Positions 18,960 through 27,575 of a stretch of 64,000 nucleotides of DNA are shown here, in pieces (positions within the stretch are counted from its first letter, which is position 1; each line of letters opens with the position of its first letter). The notes under the pieces were generated by a model. The model saw only the letters and a list, made by a program, of their open reading frames with translations. It did no database searches and had not been told where the DNA came from. A program made the position numbers and the translations under genes. This DNA is from Microcosmobacter sp040493455 (GTDB taxonomy: Bacteria; Bacteroidota; Bacteroidia; Flavobacteriales; Flavobacteriaceae), in assembly GCF_040493455.1 (NCBI RefSeq), contig NZ_JANFDA010000001.1:124001-188000 (forward strand). Reading direction: 5' to 3'.

Positions 18960-18967
18960 CAAAAATA
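18960..18967 (-). promoter_or_regulatory. Candidate -7 element (TATTTTTG) of the hemA operon
   Basis: CAAAAATA on the plus strand reads TATTTTTG on the minus strand. It favours the start codon at 18934 over 18958. No good -33 TTG was seen, which would suit activator dependence. Confidence 0.35.
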
Positions 18968-19037
18968 TAAGGCTTCTTTATTAAAAAATAACGCTAGAAG
19001 AACTTTAAATATCGTTTGCGGTATTTCGAATGCTTTT

Positions 19038-19051
19038 TTGACCTAAATCAA
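19038..19051. promoter_or_regulatory. FNR/CRP-type palindrome between hemA and araC-hemH
   Basis: TTGACCTAAATCAA differs from the FNR box TTGATnnnnATCAA at one base, and a larger symmetric frame surrounds it (TTTTTTGA and TCAAAAAA arms). It lies 104 bases from the hemA start and 91 from the araC start. Its first TTG doubles as the -33 of the proposed araC promoter. Confidence 0.5.
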
Positions 19052-19069
19052 AAAAATGCGGTATTTTTA
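19038..19069 (+). promoter_or_regulatory. Candidate promoter of araC-hemH (TTG-N21-TATTTTTA)
   Basis: TTG at 19038-19040 and TATTTTTA at 19062-19069 (one mismatch to TAnnTTTG) are spaced by 21 bases. The predicted transcript start near 19076 places the 12-bp hairpin at 19085-19116 within the leader. Confidence 0.4.
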
Positions 19070-19084
19070 CAGCAAAATTGCGCT

Positions 19085-19116
19085 TTTAGAATGATTTTGT
19101 TTGGAATCATTCTAAA
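19085..19116. promoter_or_regulatory. Perfect 12-bp inverted repeat upstream of araC-hemH
   Basis: Arms TTTAGAATGATT (19085-19096) and AATCATTCTAAA (19105-19116) are exact reverse complements around an 8-base spacer. The position just after the predicted start site of araC suits an operator or a leader-RNA hairpin. There is no U-tract and the flanking genes diverge, so it is not a terminator. Confidence 0.55.
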
Positions 19117-19141
19117 TAAGAAATTATAAAATCTCAAAAAT

Positions 19142-20026
19142 TTGTTAGAAAAAAGTATCGCTAAAGGGTCTTTCAACGAAATTGCTATCGAAGATGGTTT
19201 TTTAGTGCTCACCTTTCAGAATCAATCCAATGCTGTTCAAACGCTTGAACGACACATTGATAGTCGTTTCATTCAGTTCCATTTTTGCCTCAGAGGCAGT
19301 ATAGATTTTCAATTCAATAATGGAAATTACACATTCGGAATTGCCGAAGAACAATCCTTGTTGCTTTATAATCCTCAACGAGAACTCCCTATCCATTTGG
19401 ACGCAAAGCCAAAAACTTGGTTGGTGTCTGCATTAATTTCTATTGAAAAATTTCATGGATTGTTTTCGCAAGAAGCCAACTATATTACCTTTTTGAGTGA
19501 TGATAATAAGGACAAGAAGTACTATTCAGATGCCAAGATAACACCATCGATGACTATTGTTCTTAATCAAATCATTAACTACAACCTCAATCCTTCTGTT
19601 CAGCATCTATATACTAAAGGAAAAGTTTATGAGCTCCTGAGCTTATTTTTCAATAAGAATAAAGAAGCTGATATTGAGCAGTGTCCTTTTTTGGTTGATG
19701 AATCTAACGTCATAAAAATTAGGAAGGCCAAAGATATTATCATAGCACGTATGGTAGAACCACCAAGTCTTCAAGAATTGGCAGATGAAATCGATTTGAG
19801 TTTGAAAAAGCTAAAGGAAGGCTTTAAACAAATCTATGGCGATTCAGTCTATAGTTTCCTTTTTGATTACAAAATGGAAGTAGCCAGAAAACTTCTCGAA
19901 GGTGGCAAACACAATGTTAACGAAGTTGGATTAAAAGTGGGCTATAGCACTGCCAGTCATTTTATTTCAGCTTTCAAAAAGAAATACGGCACTACACCCA
20001 AAAAATATTTGATGTCATTGAACTAA
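19142..20026 (+). CDS. AraC-family transcriptional regulator
   Basis: DNA-binding regulator of 294 residues. The C-terminal tandem helix-turn-helix domain (about 190-292) is clear: IIIARMVEPPSLQELADEI, LSLKKLKEGFKQIYGDSVYSF, VGLKVGYSTASHFISAFKKK and YGTTPKKYL. The N-terminal half is a cupin-like sensing region (FHFCLRGSIDFQFNNGNYTF), as in PchR-type regulators of iron/siderophore genes. The start is a TTG at 19142; no earlier in-frame ATG exists. hemH follows after five bases and hemA diverges upstream, so control of haem synthesis, perhaps by iron or a tetrapyrrole, is the natural inference. The effector is not visible in the sequence. Confidence 0.92.
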   Translation: MLEKSIAKGSFNEIAIEDGFLVLTFQNQSNAVQTLERHIDSRFIQFHFCLRGSIDFQFNNGNYTFGIAEEQSLLLYNPQRELPIHLDAKPKTWLVSALISIEKFHGLFSQEANYITFLSDDNKDKKYYSDAKITPSMTIVLNQIINYNLNPSVQHLYTKGKVYELLSLFFNKNKEADIEQCPFLVDESNVIKIRKAKDIIIARMVEPPSLQELADEIDLSLKKLKEGFKQIYGDSVYSFLFDYKMEVARKLLEGGKHNVNEVGLKVGYSTASHFISAFKKKYGTTPKKYLMSLN

Positions 20027-20031
20027 TCTAA

Positions 20032-21072
20032 ATGAAAAGAAAAGGAATTTTATTAGTGAATCTGGGCTCACCAGATAGCCCAAATCCAAAAGATGTAAAA
20101 AAATATTTGGATGAGTTTTTAATGGACGAACGTGTTATTGATGTTCCTTACTGGTTACGCAGTTTTATAGTCAGAGGTATCATATTGAATACACGTCCAA
20201 AAAAATCGGCTGAAGCTTATCAGAAAATTTGGTGGGAAGAAGGTTCTCCACTTATCGTTATTTCTGAAAACCTGAAAAGCAAAATTCAAGAACAAGTTGA
20301 TGCACCGATTGCCTTAGCAATGCGTTATGGTAGCATGACGATAAAAAAAGGATTGCAAGAGTTAGCGGACAAAGGTGTTGAAGACGTCTTACTGTTTCCA
20401 CTCTATCCTCAATTTGCAATGGCTACTACGGAAACGATTTTAGTACTAGCTGAAGATATAAGAAAAGAACATTTTCCAAATCTAAACATAGAATCCGTTC
20501 CTGCTTTTTACAACAAATCTGATTACATCAAAGTACTAAGCGATTCTATCGCTGCATCTTTAAAAGATAGGGACATCGACCATTTACTGTTTTCTTACCA
20601 TGGTGTCCCAGAACGACATATCCGGAAACGCGATGTCACCAAATCGCATTGTAAGATAGATGGTAGTTGCTGTGCAACACCTTCCAAAGCGCACGAGTTT
20701 TGCTATCGCCATCAATGCTATGAGGTTACTAGACTCGTTGCCGAACAACTTCAACTAAAAGAGGGCAGCTACTCAACAAGTTTCCAATCTCGTTTGGGGT
20801 TTGATCCTTGGCTGCAACCATATACTGATAGAACCATAGAACGATTAGGCTTGGATGGTGTAAAAAATATGGCAATAGTGACTCCAGCATTTGTTAGTGA
20901 TTGTTTGGAAACACTCGAAGAAATAGCCATGGAAGGAAAAGAACTATTCCACGAGGTTGGTGGTAACGACTTCTTTGTAGTACCATGTTTGAATGACGAT
21001 CAACCTTTTGTGAATTTGCTTTCAAATTGGATTAACGAATGGGCAACCTCAGAGGTTTTACAAGAGCTTTAA
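20032..21072 (+). CDS. hemH: Ferrochelatase
   Basis: Inserts ferrous iron into protoporphyrin IX, the last step of protohaem synthesis. The 346 residues include GILLVNLGSPDSP at the N-terminus, the catalytic His190 in LLFSYHGVPERH, and the late acidic segment VSDCLETLEE. An insert at about 205-230 contains five cysteines (207, 213, 214, 224, 229) in a CKIDGSCC...FCYRHQC arrangement. Some bacterial ferrochelatases carry [2Fe-2S] clusters, so a cluster here is possible. Co-transcribed with the upstream AraC regulator. Its substrate-forming partner hemJ lies 3.2 kb downstream. Confidence 0.97.
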   Translation: MKRKGILLVNLGSPDSPNPKDVKKYLDEFLMDERVIDVPYWLRSFIVRGIILNTRPKKSAEAYQKIWWEEGSPLIVISENLKSKIQEQVDAPIALAMRYGSMTIKKGLQELADKGVEDVLLFPLYPQFAMATTETILVLAEDIRKEHFPNLNIESVPAFYNKSDYIKVLSDSIAASLKDRDIDHLLFSYHGVPERHIRKRDVTKSHCKIDGSCCATPSKAHEFCYRHQCYEVTRLVAEQLQLKEGSYSTSFQSRLGFDPWLQPYTDRTIERLGLDGVKNMAIVTPAFVSDCLETLEEIAMEGKELFHEVGGNDFFVVPCLNDDQPFVNLLSNWINEWATSEVLQEL

Positions 21073-21144
21073 ACAAACGATCAGATTAATCTCCTGTAAT
21101 TTATTAGTATTTTTAAGCTTCATAACCAATTCAAAAAAATCACT

Positions 21145-24100
21145 ATGAGATTATCGTTTTCTCTCACTGTTCTTATTGTCCTATCTCTTTTCAACCTAGA
21201 AAGTACTGCTCAAAATTTTGATAAAGAACTGTATTCAGCCTTAGAATATAGATTAGTTGGTCCTTTTAGAGGTGGTCGAAGTGCCGCCGTTACTGGAGTA
21301 CCAAACCAACCAAATCTATTTTATTTTGGAGCCACAGGAGGTGGTATTTGGAAAACCACAAATGGCGGTAGAGAATGGGAAAATATTTCCGATGGCTTTT
21401 TTGGTGGAAGTATTGGTGCAATAGCTGTTGCCAAAAGTGACCCTAATGTCATCTATGTTGGCGGTGGCGAAAAAACGGTTCGCGGCAATGTGTCTTCTGG
21501 TTATGGAATTTGGAAAAGCGTCGATGCTGGAAAGACTTGGACAGAATCTGGTTTGAAAAACTCTAGACATGTACCAAGGATTGCTATTCATCCTACTGAC
21601 TACAATACAGTGTATGCAGGTGTTTTAGGCAACATATATAAACCAACGAATGATAGAGGTCTTTATAAAAGTACAGACGGTGGAAACACTTGGAAAAAAA
21701 TATTGTTCTCAAACGACCAATCTGGAGTCGTAGATTTGATTATTGACCCTACAAACCCTAGAATCATTTACGCTTCTACATGGCGTGTTCAACGGACGCC
21801 ATATAGTCTAAGCTCTGGAGGTGTTGGTTCTGCCCTCTGGAAAAGTACAGATGAAGGAGAAACTTGGAAAGAGATTTCAAAAAACAAAGGCTTCCCAACA
21901 GATACGTTAGGTATTATTGGTGTAACAGTATCTCCAGTAAATAACCAACGCGTTTGGGCAATGGTCGAAAACCAAGACAAAGGCGGCTTGTACAGAAGTG
22001 ATGATGGTGGTGAAACATGGACACAAGTAAATAGTGAACGTAAGCTAAGACAACGTGCATGGTATTATACTAGAGTCTATGCTGACACTAAAAATATTGA
22101 CAAGGTCTACGTACTCAATGTAAGATATCACAAAAGTACAGATGGTGGAAAAACATTCAGCACGCATAATGCACCTCATGGAGACCACCATGATCTTTGG
22201 ATTGCTCCAGAAAATCCAGATCGTATGGTTATTGGTGACGATGGTGGCGCTCAAGTAACTTATGATGGAGGCGAAACCTGGAGCACTTACCACAATCAAC
22301 CAACCTCACAGTTTTATAGAGTAACTACTGATGATCATTTTCCTTATCGTATATATGTCGCTCAGCAAGACAATTCAACTATAAGAATTCCTCATAGAAC
22401 TAATGGTTTTCAAATTGATGAAGACGATTGGGAAAGCACTGCAGGTGGTGAATCTGCTCATATTGCTGTAGATCCAGAAGATAATGACATAGTATATGGC
22501 GGAAGCTATGATGGATATCTGACCAGAGTTAATCATAAAAAAGGAACTGTTCGTGCTATAAATGTTTGGCCAGACAACCCGATGGGTCATGGTGCAGAAG
22601 GCATGAAGTATCGTTTCCAGTGGAATTTCCCTATTATTTTCTCTAAGCACAATCCCGATCGATTATACACATTTTCTCAGCATGTGCATGTTACTGAAAA
22701 TGAAGGGCAATCCTGGGAAATTATCAGTCCAGACTTGACACGAAATGATCCTGAGAAACTAAAATCATCTGGCGGCCCAATAACTCAGGACAACACTTCT
22801 GTAGAATACTACTGTACCATATTTGCAGCTCAAGAATCACCTTTGCAAGAAGGTTTGTTATGGGTTGGAAGTGATGATGGTTTAGTTCATATTACAAAAG
22901 ACGGAGGACAAACCTGGGAAAACATTACACCAAAAGGAATGCCAGAATGGATCATGATAAATAGCATAGAACCAAGTGCTTTTGATGCTGGCACATGCTA
23001 TATCGCTGGAACAAAGTATAAGACTGGCGACTTCGCACCTTACCTCTATAAAACTACTGATTATGGCAAGTCCTGGACAAAAATCACTAATGGTATTAAT
23101 GCGGAACATTTTACAAGAGCATTGAGAGAAGACCCTAAGCGTAAAGGCCTTCTGTATGCAGGAACAGAAACAGGTATGTATGTATCATTTGATGATGGTA
23201 AAAACTGGGAATCGTTTCAGTTAAATTTACCAATTGTACCCATTACGGATTTAACCCTTAAAAATAATAACCTGGTTGTGGCTACTCAAGGAAGGAGTGT
23301 TTGGGTTATTGATGATTTGACGCTTATTCATCAATTGTATGACGCTAAAAAAGATGCTCATATCTTATTTAAACCAAAAGACTCTTACAGAATGAGAGGT
23401 GGAAGTAGAAAAGGCAGTAAAACTGCTGGAACCAATCACCCTAACGGCGTAATGACCTATTTCTACCTCAAAGATTATGATGAAAAAGATGAAATATCAT
23501 TAACCTATTTTGATTCCAAAGGAGATACTATTCAATCATTCAACACAAAAAACAAAAAGGAAAACAAACTTACAGTCAAAAAAGGATCGAATCAATTTGT
23601 CTGGAATATGACGTACAAAGGTGCAGAACGTCTCAAAGGAATGATCCTTTGGTGGGCAAGCTTGAATGGTCCTAGGGCAATTCCAGGAACCTATAAAGTT
23701 GTTTTAAATATTAATGGTGAAACGCTTTCACAAGACTTCAATATTCTGGCTGACCCAAGAGCAGAAAGCTCTCTTGAAGGCATGCAAAAACAATTTGCTT
23801 TTGTAAAAGATGTCAATACTACCATGGATAAAGCACATAAGTCCATCAAAAAAATCAGGAATATTAATAAGCAACTGTCTGCGTTTCAAACGCAATACAA
23901 GAGAGACGATTCCGTAAAAGATTTATTGGATAAGGCGAAAACCTTAAAAGAACAATTCACCGAAATTGAAGAAGCGCTTTATCAAACTAAAAATAAAAGC
24001 CGTCAAGATCCATTGAATTTCCCAATACGATTGACCAACAAACTGGGACATTTGAACTCATTGGTATCTATGGGAGATTTTCCACCAACAGATCAAGACA

Positions 24101-24237
24101 TTGCTGTAAAAAATGATTTGACCAAAAAAATAAATGAACAGCTAAATGCTTTCGATAAGCTTGTTGATGAAGAAATCAAAGCATTTAATAATGCCTTCAA
24201 TAGTAAAAACTTAAACTATCTTTTTGTTAAGGACTAA
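21145..24237 (+). CDS. Secreted sortilin/BNR-repeat beta-propeller protein
   Basis: The 1030-residue exported protein has a signal peptide ending LESTAQ. About eleven Asp-box-type motifs follow between residues 70 and 690: TTNGGREW, SVDAGKTW, STDGGNTW, STDEGETW, SDDGGETW, STDGGKTF, TYDGGETW, ENEGQSW, TKDGGQTW, TTDYGKSW and SFDDGKNW. This is the sortilin/VPS10-like ten-bladed propeller class. A C-terminal beta domain (NQFVWNMTYKGAERLKGM) and a long charged helical tail with coiled-coil character (about 880-1010) follow. These proteins are often called glycosyl hydrolases, but no catalytic pair is evident. Position between hemH and hemJ is probably incidental, yet the hemJ start abuts its stop. 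Confidence 0.85.
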   Translation: MRLSFSLTVLIVLSLFNLESTAQNFDKELYSALEYRLVGPFRGGRSAAVTGVPNQPNLFYFGATGGGIWKTTNGGREWENISDGFFGGSIGAIAVAKSDPNVIYVGGGEKTVRGNVSSGYGIWKSVDAGKTWTESGLKNSRHVPRIAIHPTDYNTVYAGVLGNIYKPTNDRGLYKSTDGGNTWKKILFSNDQSGVVDLIIDPTNPRIIYASTWRVQRTPYSLSSGGVGSALWKSTDEGETWKEISKNKGFPTDTLGIIGVTVSPVNNQRVWAMVENQDKGGLYRSDDGGETWTQVNSERKLRQRAWYYTRVYADTKNIDKVYVLNVRYHKSTDGGKTFSTHNAPHGDHHDLWIAPENPDRMVIGDDGGAQVTYDGGETWSTYHNQPTSQFYRVTTDDHFPYRIYVAQQDNSTIRIPHRTNGFQIDEDDWESTAGGESAHIAVDPEDNDIVYGGSYDGYLTRVNHKKGTVRAINVWPDNPMGHGAEGMKYRFQWNFPIIFSKHNPDRLYTFSQHVHVTENEGQSWEIISPDLTRNDPEKLKSSGGPITQDNTSVEYYCTIFAAQESPLQEGLLWVGSDDGLVHITKDGGQTWENITPKGMPEWIMINSIEPSAFDAGTCYIAGTKYKTGDFAPYLYKTTDYGKSWTKITNGINAEHFTRALREDPKRKGLLYAGTETGMYVSFDDGKNWESFQLNLPIVPITDLTLKNNNLVVATQGRSVWVIDDLTLIHQLYDAKKDAHILFKPKDSYRMRGGSRKGSKTAGTNHPNGVMTYFYLKDYDEKDEISLTYFDSKGDTIQSFNTKNKKENKLTVKKGSNQFVWNMTYKGAERLKGMILWWASLNGPRAIPGTYKVVLNINGETLSQDFNILADPRAESSLEGMQKQFAFVKDVNTTMDKAHKSIKKIRNINKQLSAFQTQYKRDDSVKDLLDKAKTLKEQFTEIEEALYQTKNKSRQDPLNFPIRLTNKLGHLNSLVSMGDFPPTDQDIAVKNDLTKKINEQLNAFDKLVDEEIKAFNNAFNSKNLNYLFVKD

Positions 24238-24786
24238 ATGGAATACTACAATTATATAAAAGCGCTGCACCTCATCTTTGTAATCACATGGTTTGCTGGG
24301 CTATTTTACATACCAAGGCTATTTGTATATCAAATCGAAGCGTTTCACAAACCATCTCCAGATAAGGAAATCCTTGGAGATCAACTTAAGCTTATGGCAA
24401 AACGACTATGGTACATCATTACCTGGCCTTCGGCAATACTAGCTACACTATTTGCCATCTGGTTGATTATTCTTATCCCCTCTTGGCTGGAGCAAGGTTG
24501 GATGCACGTGAAATTGACTTTTGTACTGTTACTCATTATATATCACTTTAAAACCCACCAATATTTCAAACAACTACAAAAAGATACTGTAAAAGTCTCT
24601 TCAAACTTTATGAGAATATGGAATGAAGGCGCCACATTCATACTATTTGCAGTTGTATTTCTGGTTATTTTAAAGAATGCTATCAATTGGATTTTTGGTG
24701 TTATCGGAATTATAGTCCTTGGTATTTTATTGATGCTTGGGTTCAAACTCTATAAAAGGATTAGAGAGAAAAACCCAAATGCATGA
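24238..24786 (+). CDS. hemJ: Protoporphyrinogen IX oxidase, HemJ type
   Basis: Integral-membrane enzyme (182 residues) that oxidises protoporphyrinogen IX to protoporphyrin IX. The N-terminus YIKALHLIFVITWFAGLFYI plus PRLFVYQ carries the conserved His11 and Arg27 of the HemJ family. Four to five hydrophobic helices follow (about 60-82, 87-100, 128-145, 148-168). The start codon immediately follows the stop of the sortilin-like gene, so translation is likely coupled. No hemG or hemY appears in this window, so HemJ is a reasonable candidate for this step. The generic family label would be CopD/UPF0093. Confidence 0.88.
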   Translation: MEYYNYIKALHLIFVITWFAGLFYIPRLFVYQIEAFHKPSPDKEILGDQLKLMAKRLWYIITWPSAILATLFAIWLIILIPSWLEQGWMHVKLTFVLLLIIYHFKTHQYFKQLQKDTVKVSSNFMRIWNEGATFILFAVVFLVILKNAINWIFGVIGIIVLGILLMLGFKLYKRIREKNPNA

Positions 24787-24908
24787 GTAAATAAGAAATT
24801 CCAAAAGTCAAATTCCAAGATCTCTTTTTGGGGTTTAATTTTTTGAACAATGGAATTTATATGTTTGGTTTGATTATTGCTATATTTAGAACAATCTTAG
24901 TTTTCTAG

Positions 24909-26363
24909 ATGAAATTAAAAAAATTGTCCCTTCGCGTACGCATCTTTATAGCCATGATAGTGCTCATACTATTGGCTTCCGTACTTATTGCAGCTGTAGC
25001 TATATATCAGTATAGTGAAGAGACACAAGATTACCATAAACAACGTCTAGAACGTAAGGAGCAAAACATAAAAACACATCTTGGTTTTGTTTTAGATGAA
25101 ACGACTTATCCTATTGAGACTGAAAAAGTCCCTTTAATTTTTAAGGAAAAAATCTTCGAAGTTGCAAATATCCACAACCTTCCGATTATTCTATATGATC
25201 TCGATGGTGCTTTGCTTATCACTTCTGAAGCTAACTTGAAACCAGAGCTCGCTGAGAAATGTATCGATGCCGAAATACTAAACACCCTTTCTCATACTGC
25301 CGAACACCGTTTTGTAAACAAGCGACAGGAAGATAACGAAACCTTTCAATCCTCATATAGTTATTTGCTTGATAACAAGTCTAAGAATTTGGCAATAGTA
25401 AACCTTCCCTATTTAGAGAATGATGATTTTCTGGCAAAAGAGTTGAATGAATTTCTAGAACGTTTGGGCTACGCCTACATATTGATGTTGATTATTGCCG
25501 TTGTTCTGGCTTATTTCCTTTCAAAATATATAACCAAATCGATTCAATCTATAGGCGATAGAATTAAAGCAACACGCCTCGAGAGACGTAATGAAAAGAT
25601 TGAAGTTGGAGAAACCAGTGAAGAAATTTCAGCACTTATTGAATCGTATAATAGCATGATCGATGAGCTTGAAGAGAGTGCTGTAAAATTAGCTACTAGC
25701 GAACGTGAACAAGCCTGGCGAGAAATGGCAAAACAAGTTGCGCATGAGATCAAAAACCCATTGACACCAATGCGATTGAGCGTACAGAGTTTCCAAAGAA
25801 AGTTTGATCCGGAAGATCCAAATATTCATCAAAAAGTAGATGAATATTCTAAAACGCTTATTCAACAAATTGATACCATGAGCTCCATAGCATCTGCATT
25901 TTCAAACTTTGCTAAAATGCCTGCACAACAAAACGAAATGCTCAATGTTGTTGAAATCACGCGACTTGCTTTAGACATTTTTAATGAATCTTTCATCTCT
26001 TTCAATTGTGACGAAAAAGAAATCATCGCCAAGTTCGACAGAACACAACTTATCCGAGTAGTCACTAACCTTGTTAAGAATGGTATCCAAGCTATTCCTA
26101 ATGATCATCAAAGTCCAAGGGTTGATGTTTCTGTTCTTTTAGACAATGAATTAGTAAAAATTATCGTTGAAGATAATGGTGCTGGGATTACCGAAGAAAA
26201 CAAGCCCAAAGTGTTTGAACCTAAGTTTACAACCAAAACCAGTGGAATGGGATTAGGTCTAGCGATGGTAAAAAACATTGTGGAAACTTATGACGGAAGT
26301 ATTACCTTTACATCAGAATTTGGAGAAGGTACCACATTTACGGTGTCTTTCCCAAAAGAATAA
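24909..26363 (+). CDS. HAMP-domain sensor histidine kinase (NtrY-like)
   Basis: Membrane sensor kinase of 484 residues. TM1 is at about 11-31. A periplasmic sensor stretch runs to about 190 and TM2 to about 210. HAMP follows (KYITKSIQSIGDRIKA), then HisKA with the phospho-accepting His in MAKQVAHEIKNPLTPMRL, and HATPase with NLVKNGIQAI, VEDNGAGI and GMGLGLAMVKNIV. No response regulator is adjacent, so the partner is unknown. The following crotonase gene starts 12 bases later and may share a transcript. A near-consensus TATATTTA lies about 25 bases upstream. Confidence 0.93.
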   Translation: MKLKKLSLRVRIFIAMIVLILLASVLIAAVAIYQYSEETQDYHKQRLERKEQNIKTHLGFVLDETTYPIETEKVPLIFKEKIFEVANIHNLPIILYDLDGALLITSEANLKPELAEKCIDAEILNTLSHTAEHRFVNKRQEDNETFQSSYSYLLDNKSKNLAIVNLPYLENDDFLAKELNEFLERLGYAYILMLIIAVVLAYFLSKYITKSIQSIGDRIKATRLERRNEKIEVGETSEEISALIESYNSMIDELEESAVKLATSEREQAWREMAKQVAHEIKNPLTPMRLSVQSFQRKFDPEDPNIHQKVDEYSKTLIQQIDTMSSIASAFSNFAKMPAQQNEMLNVVEITRLALDIFNESFISFNCDEKEIIAKFDRTQLIRVVTNLVKNGIQAIPNDHQSPRVDVSVLLDNELVKIIVEDNGAGITEENKPKVFEPKFTTKTSGMGLGLAMVKNIVETYDGSITFTSEFGEGTTFTVSFPKE

Positions 26364-26375
26364 ATCAACAATCTC

Positions 26376-27158
26376 ATGTCGTATAAAAACATCTTAACGG
26401 ATTTCCGTGATGGAATCTGTACCATAACTATCAATAGACCAGATAAATTAAATGCCTTAAATCAGGAAACTATTAATGAGCTTCACGATGCTTTTGAAGC
26501 TGAAAACAATGATCCAGATACCAAAGTTATTGTCATTACTGGTAGTGGTGAAAAAGCATTTGTAGCTGGTGCTGACATCAGTGAATTTGCAGATTTTTCT
26601 GTTCCTGAAGGTGAGCAATTAGCAGCTAATGGTCAAAACGTTTTATTTGATTTTGTTGAAAATCTATCGACGCCTGTAATTGCTGCAGTAAATGGTTTTG
26701 CACTTGGAGGTGGATTAGAATTAGCCATGTCTGCCCACTTTAGAGTGGCTAGCGATAATGCAAGAATGGGATTGCCAGAAGTATCTCTAGGCGTTATCCC
26801 TGGTTATGGCGGCACACAACGTTTGCCACAGCTTGTAGGGAAAGGCAGAGCTATGGAAATGGTTATGACAGCTGGTATGATTGATGCTAACCAAGCACTT
26901 AATTATGGGCTTGTAAACCATGTTACCTCTCAAGAGGAATTGTTGCCATTGTGCTACAAAATTGCGGGCAAGATTATGCGAAATTCATCTGTGGCTATTG
27001 GTGCAGCAATTAAAGCTGTAAATGCTAACTACAAAGATGGAGTCAACGGTTTTGATGTAGAAATCAAAGAATTTGGAAACTGCTTTGGGACTGAAGATTT
27101 CAAAGAAGGTACTTCTGCATTCTTAGAAAAACGCAAGGCTGATTTTCCTGGGAAATAA
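26376..27158 (+). CDS. Enoyl-CoA hydratase/isomerase family protein
   Basis: Crotonase-fold enzyme, 260 residues, the usual length of single-domain short-chain enoyl-CoA hydratase. The oxyanion-hole motifs are AFVAGADISEFAD (about 66-78) and NGFALGGGLELAMS (about 108-121). The catalytic glutamates are probably within LGGGLELAMS and GLPEVSLGVIPGYGGTQRL. It may act in fatty-acid or amino-acid degradation; the natural chain length cannot be read. Lies between a sensor kinase and a small membrane protein on the same strand. Confidence 0.92.
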   Translation: MSYKNILTDFRDGICTITINRPDKLNALNQETINELHDAFEAENNDPDTKVIVITGSGEKAFVAGADISEFADFSVPEGEQLAANGQNVLFDFVENLSTPVIAAVNGFALGGGLELAMSAHFRVASDNARMGLPEVSLGVIPGYGGTQRLPQLVGKGRAMEMVMTAGMIDANQALNYGLVNHVTSQEELLPLCYKIAGKIMRNSSVAIGAAIKAVNANYKDGVNGFDVEIKEFGNCFGTEDFKEGTSAFLEKRKADFPGK

Positions 27159-27166
27159 TCTAATTA

Positions 27167-27502
27167 TTGGACAAGAATTTTGAAATAAAATACCAAAATC
27201 ACTATAAACTTTATATTCCTTTTAAAGACAAAATTGTTTTTGAATCTGAGCTGGAAAAGCAGGGAATTAAATACTATTGTATTACATCTGAGGATAATAG
27301 TGAAAAATATTTTTTGCTAGATTCAGACTCTCAAAGAGTTGATAAAATCTTAATTGATAATCAGATATTTGCCAATATTGAATCTAACCCAATTGGTAAC
27401 TTCAGTGATGAAAAAAAGATGGCTAGAATATACCTATTGACAGTATTGGTTATTGTTGTCATTATAGTCGTTTCTGTAATATTTGAAGTTCTAATATTCT
27501 AA
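27167..27502 (+). CDS. Small single-pass membrane protein, unknown
   Basis: 111 residues starting at a TTG eight bases after the crotonase stop. The only later ATG codon would leave little more than the membrane segment. The N-terminal 85 residues are soluble and mixed-charge (KLYIPFKDKIVFESELEKQG). One strong C-terminal membrane helix follows (YLLTVLVIVVIIVVSVIF). The tail-anchored layout suggests the soluble domain faces the cytoplasm. I do not recognise a family. Confidence 0.65.
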   Translation: MDKNFEIKYQNHYKLYIPFKDKIVFESELEKQGIKYYCITSEDNSEKYFLLDSDSQRVDKILIDNQIFANIESNPIGNFSDEKKMARIYLLTVLVIVVIIVVSVIFEVLIF

Positions 27503-27545
27503 TTTGTTAATAACACAAAATTATTGTTTCACATTTGATTAATTT

Positions 27546-27575
27546 TATTTGTAATTTTACAATAAATTACAAATA
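27546..27575. promoter_or_regulatory. Perfect 12-bp inverted repeat running into the start codon of the radical SAM gene
   Basis: TTTTGTAATTT-type arms: ATTTGTAATTT (27547-27557) and AAATTACAAAT (27564-27574), 6-base loop TACAAT. An extra T-A pair uses the A of the start codon at 27575. It could be an operator or a start-site-masking RNA hairpin. Confidence 0.55.

Noticed and set aside
21316..23109. Several minus-strand frames opposite the sortilin-like gene
   Set aside because: They are antisense shadows created by the repeated GGxTW codons and show no starts, promoters or domain character.
24787..24908. CCAAAA...TTTTGG pairing after hemJ as terminator
   Set aside because: Long loop, weak stem and a competing AATTCCAA direct repeat; not convincing.
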